DNA of 64,000 nucleotides from Rahnella variigena (GTDB lineage Bacteria > Pseudomonadota > Gammaproteobacteria > Enterobacterales > Enterobacteriaceae). Shown here piece after piece: positions 62,514-64,000 of the stretch (its first letter is position 1; each line of letters starts with the position of its first letter). The position numbers and the translations under genes were made by a program. Below the pieces are notes generated by a model, which did not search any database, was not told the DNA's origin, and saw only the letters and a program-made list of their open reading frames with translations. The stretch covers positions 2,356,001-2,420,000 of the forward strand of contig NZ_NSDJ01000001.1 in the NCBI RefSeq assembly GCF_003610915.1, read 5' to 3'.

Positions 62514-63569
62514 TTACTCATTTGGATTCTCCATCGCCATTTTATCGCCACTGATTTGAGCCAGCGGATTCAGGTGGATAGCGTCTTCCAGGTGATCCGG
62601 GGCAAAGTGCGCGTATCGCATAGTGACCCGGATATCTGAGTGCCCGAGGATGCGCTGCAGCACGATGATGTTGCCACCGGCCATCATAAAGTGACTGGCG
62701 AAGGTATGGCGTAGGACGTGCGTCATCTGACCTTCCGGCAGTTCGATGCCGGCCAGCCTGATCACCCGATAAAACTGCTTATAGCAGGGTGAGAAGGGAG
62801 TGCCTTTACGGGCGATCAATTCGTCATAGAGAGGGCGGGCGAGGGGAACGGTACGGTTCTTTTTACCTTTGGTATTGATGAAGGTGAGTTTATAGGGAGA
62901 AATCTGCGAGCTTTTGATTTTTGCCGCCTCGTTCCAGCGTGCGCCGGTTGAAAGGCAGACTTTAACGATAAGCGTTAATTCGTCATTTCCATGCTGCTCA
63001 CATGCTGCCATGAGCTGCAGAATTTGTTCCTGAGTCAGCCATGCCATTTCACGTTCCGGCTGGTCGAACTCGCGGATGTTTTCCAGCGGGTTAGGTAACG
63101 ACCATTCCCCCAGGCGTTTCAGCTCATTGAACACCGCCCGCAGAAAAGCATGTTCACAATTCACCGTACCGGTGGAAACTTTACGGGTTGCCAGGCTGGT
63201 ACTGTAGCCGTTATCAATTTCACCTCTCAGTCGCTGATCACGATAGTGTGCCCAGTCCTTCGGTGTGATCATGCTGGCTATCGGGTCACCCATTCCCGCG
63301 CTGATAATCCTTAGTTTGCCCAGACGTCCCTTTTTATCATTCAGAGAGCAGCCGTGCAGGCTGTACCAGAGTTCGACCAGTTCGCTCAGCTTCCGCCGGT
63401 CTTCCTTCTCGCCCAGCCAAGGTTTGTTATTCGCCTGATCCATGGTGTAAGTCTCAAAGGCTAAGGCTTCACCCTTGGAATCAAACTGCCTACGGCATCG
63501 CTTACCTTCCCGCCCGTTCGGGTAACACTCACATAACCATTTACCGGTAGACAGCTTTCTCACACTCAT
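62514..63569 (-). CDS. int: Phage-type tyrosine integrase (P2-like)
   Basis: The 351-residue protein has an N-terminal arm-binding domain (SVRKLSTGKWLCECYPNGR), a core-binding domain, and the catalytic domain with Arg211 in STGARWNEA, Lys near 234-237 in NTKGKKNRT, His284/Arg287 in THVLRHTF, His310 in LGHSD and Tyr319 in TMRYAHF. This matches P2/186-type phage integrases. The ATG at 63569 is five bases after AGGAGG; a GTG one codon earlier is too close to it. A LexA-type box lies about 30 bp upstream. Confidence 0.93.
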   Translation of the reverse strand: MSVRKLSTGKWLCECYPNGREGKRCRRQFDSKGEALAFETYTMDQANNKPWLGEKEDRRKLSELVELWYSLHGCSLNDKKGRLGKLRIISAGMGDPIASMITPKDWAHYRDQRLRGEIDNGYSTSLATRKVSTGTVNCEHAFLRAVFNELKRLGEWSLPNPLENIREFDQPEREMAWLTQEQILQLMAACEQHGNDELTLIVKVCLSTGARWNEAAKIKSSQISPYKLTFINTKGKKNRTVPLARPLYDELIARKGTPFSPCYKQFYRVIRLAGIELPEGQMTHVLRHTFASHFMMAGGNIIVLQRILGHSDIRVTMRYAHFAPDHLEDAIHLNPLAQISGDKMAMENPNE

Positions 63570-63598
63570 CACATCCTCCTTTTTGAGAATATGAATTT

Positions 63599-63618
63599 TA
63601 CTGTATATAAAACCAGTG
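63599..63618. promoter_or_regulatory. LexA (SOS) box beside the integrase gene
   Basis: TACTGTATATAAAACCAGTG keeps the CTG...CAG core with the right 10-base spacing and an AT centre, very like the umuDC operator. It lies about 30 bp upstream of int on one side and 160 bp before the next plus-strand gene. It implies that excision or another element function is tied to DNA damage. Confidence 0.7.
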
Positions 63619-63776
63619 TAAATGTTTGATTTATTCAGTCGTATACATGCATAGTCAGCACATAGACAGTTTGTCTAAGCAAGTAACTTTTGGAATGGGA
63701 TCAGGAGAAACGGTGAAATTTTGATTTCAGATTGTTAAGATTGCTCTTAACAGTTTGCTCTCACTATAAGGACTTA

Positions 63777-64000
63777 ATGATGAAGTTTGTTCTGGGATTT
63801 GCCGCTTTAGTGCTTCCGTTTGCCGCGAGTGCTGCGTTTATTAACCCAATGGAATTCGATGGTTCCGAAGCGCAAAAACAAGAAGTAATAGAATACATCA
63901 AGGCGAGGGTGAAGGCCGATTACTGTGATGGTGCCGTTGATATGTGCCAGCCAACAACGCTTCGTATGATGGAAAAGCAAAATCTGACCGCTTTTAAGAA
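63777..64000 (+). CDS. Exported protein of unknown function in the integrated element (3' partial)
   Basis: The frame starts ATG ATG after ATAAGGA and runs to the window edge. The product begins with a signal peptide (KFVLGFAALVLPFAASA) followed by AFINPMEFDGSEAQKQEVIE and two cysteines (YCDGAVDMCQ), suggesting a periplasmic or outer-membrane-bound protein with a disulfide. I do not recognise it. Lying beside the integrase and pointing away from it, it may be cargo of the element rather than a phage structural gene. Confidence 0.7.
   Translation, partial: MMKFVLGFAALVLPFAASAAFINPMEFDGSEAQKQEVIEYIKARVKADYCDGAVDMCQPTTLRMMEKQNLTAFK

Larger units (their letters stand above)
62446..64000. mobile_element. 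Left part of an integrated element inserted at sdsR
   Basis: A tyrosine integrase gene begins its 3' end 68 bases after the sdsR terminator and points toward it, and foreign-looking DNA follows to the window edge. In Salmonella enterica the ryeA/ryeB (sdsR) locus is a known insertion hot spot for horizontally acquired DNA. The left junction should be in or just after the sdsR 3' end; the right junction is outside the window. Prophage or genomic island cannot be decided. Confidence 0.75.

Overview
The window reads as chromosomal DNA of a member of the Enterobacterales. Almost every housekeeping gene is recognisable by direct comparison with remembered Escherichia coli proteins, and several blocks keep E. 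coli gene order. The mix (proline iminopeptidase next to ptrB, no nagK beside lolE-cobB, a divergent mgrB, phoPQ close to the yebO/yobF/cspC block) points to a Yersiniaceae-type genus such as Rahnella, Rouxiella or Ewingella. The genus is an inference; the order is solid.

Layout. 1-4.3 kb: the end of a three-gene operon for a molybdenum hydroxylase (Mo subunit cut by the window edge, 2Fe-2S subunit, three-heme cytochrome c). 4.4-13.5 kb: mfd (one-base frameshift), lolCDE, cobB, pepT. 13.7-14.6 kb: an AT-rich orphan gene bounded by hairpins. 14.6-22.9 kb, minus strand: roxA, phoQ, phoP, purB, hflD, mnmA, nudJ, rluE, diverging from icd. 24.5-38 kb: mostly small or accessory genes: a diguanylate cyclase, small regulator-like proteins, an orphan oligopeptide-binding protein, yebW, yobH, an autotransporter, mgrB, yebO, phage-gene remnants, a metallo-beta-lactamase-fold hydrolase, yobF and cspC. 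38-53.4 kb: a laccase-domain protein, rlmA, mntP, yobD, manXYZ, the yoaL-like leader ORF, yoaE, pdeD, sdaA, nudL, pabB, yoaH, purT. 53.6-62.2 kb: dbpA, yebF, ptrB, pip, holE, ftnA, yobA-yebZ-yebY. 62.3-64 kb: the sRNA gene sdsR, followed at once by a tyrosine integrase and the start of an integrated element that leaves the window on the right.

How the parts work together. PhoQ/PhoP and the PhoQ inhibitor MgrB are about 16 kb apart, and both phoP and mgrB have a readable PhoP-box-like direct repeat, so the feedback loop can be proposed from sequence. Purine control shows as PurR-like operators inside purB and upstream of purT. Metal handling is concentrated at the right (ftnA with a strong Fur box; the yobA-yebZ-yebY copper cluster), with mntP and yoaE in the middle. 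Three genes are damaged or probably so: mfd (frameshift in a G run), the laccase-domain gene at 38.2 kb (C-terminal frame change) and a NinX-like phage gene remnant at 34.4 kb.

The most interesting items are the integration at the sdsR locus with a LexA-type box beside the integrase, the His-rich upstream ORF abutting yoaE, the phoPQ/mgrB pairing with a short divergent MgrB, an FNR-like promoter upstream of mgrB, and the orphan AT-rich gene. No rRNA, tRNA, CRISPR array or complete insertion sequence was seen. I found no convincing new multi-gene system.
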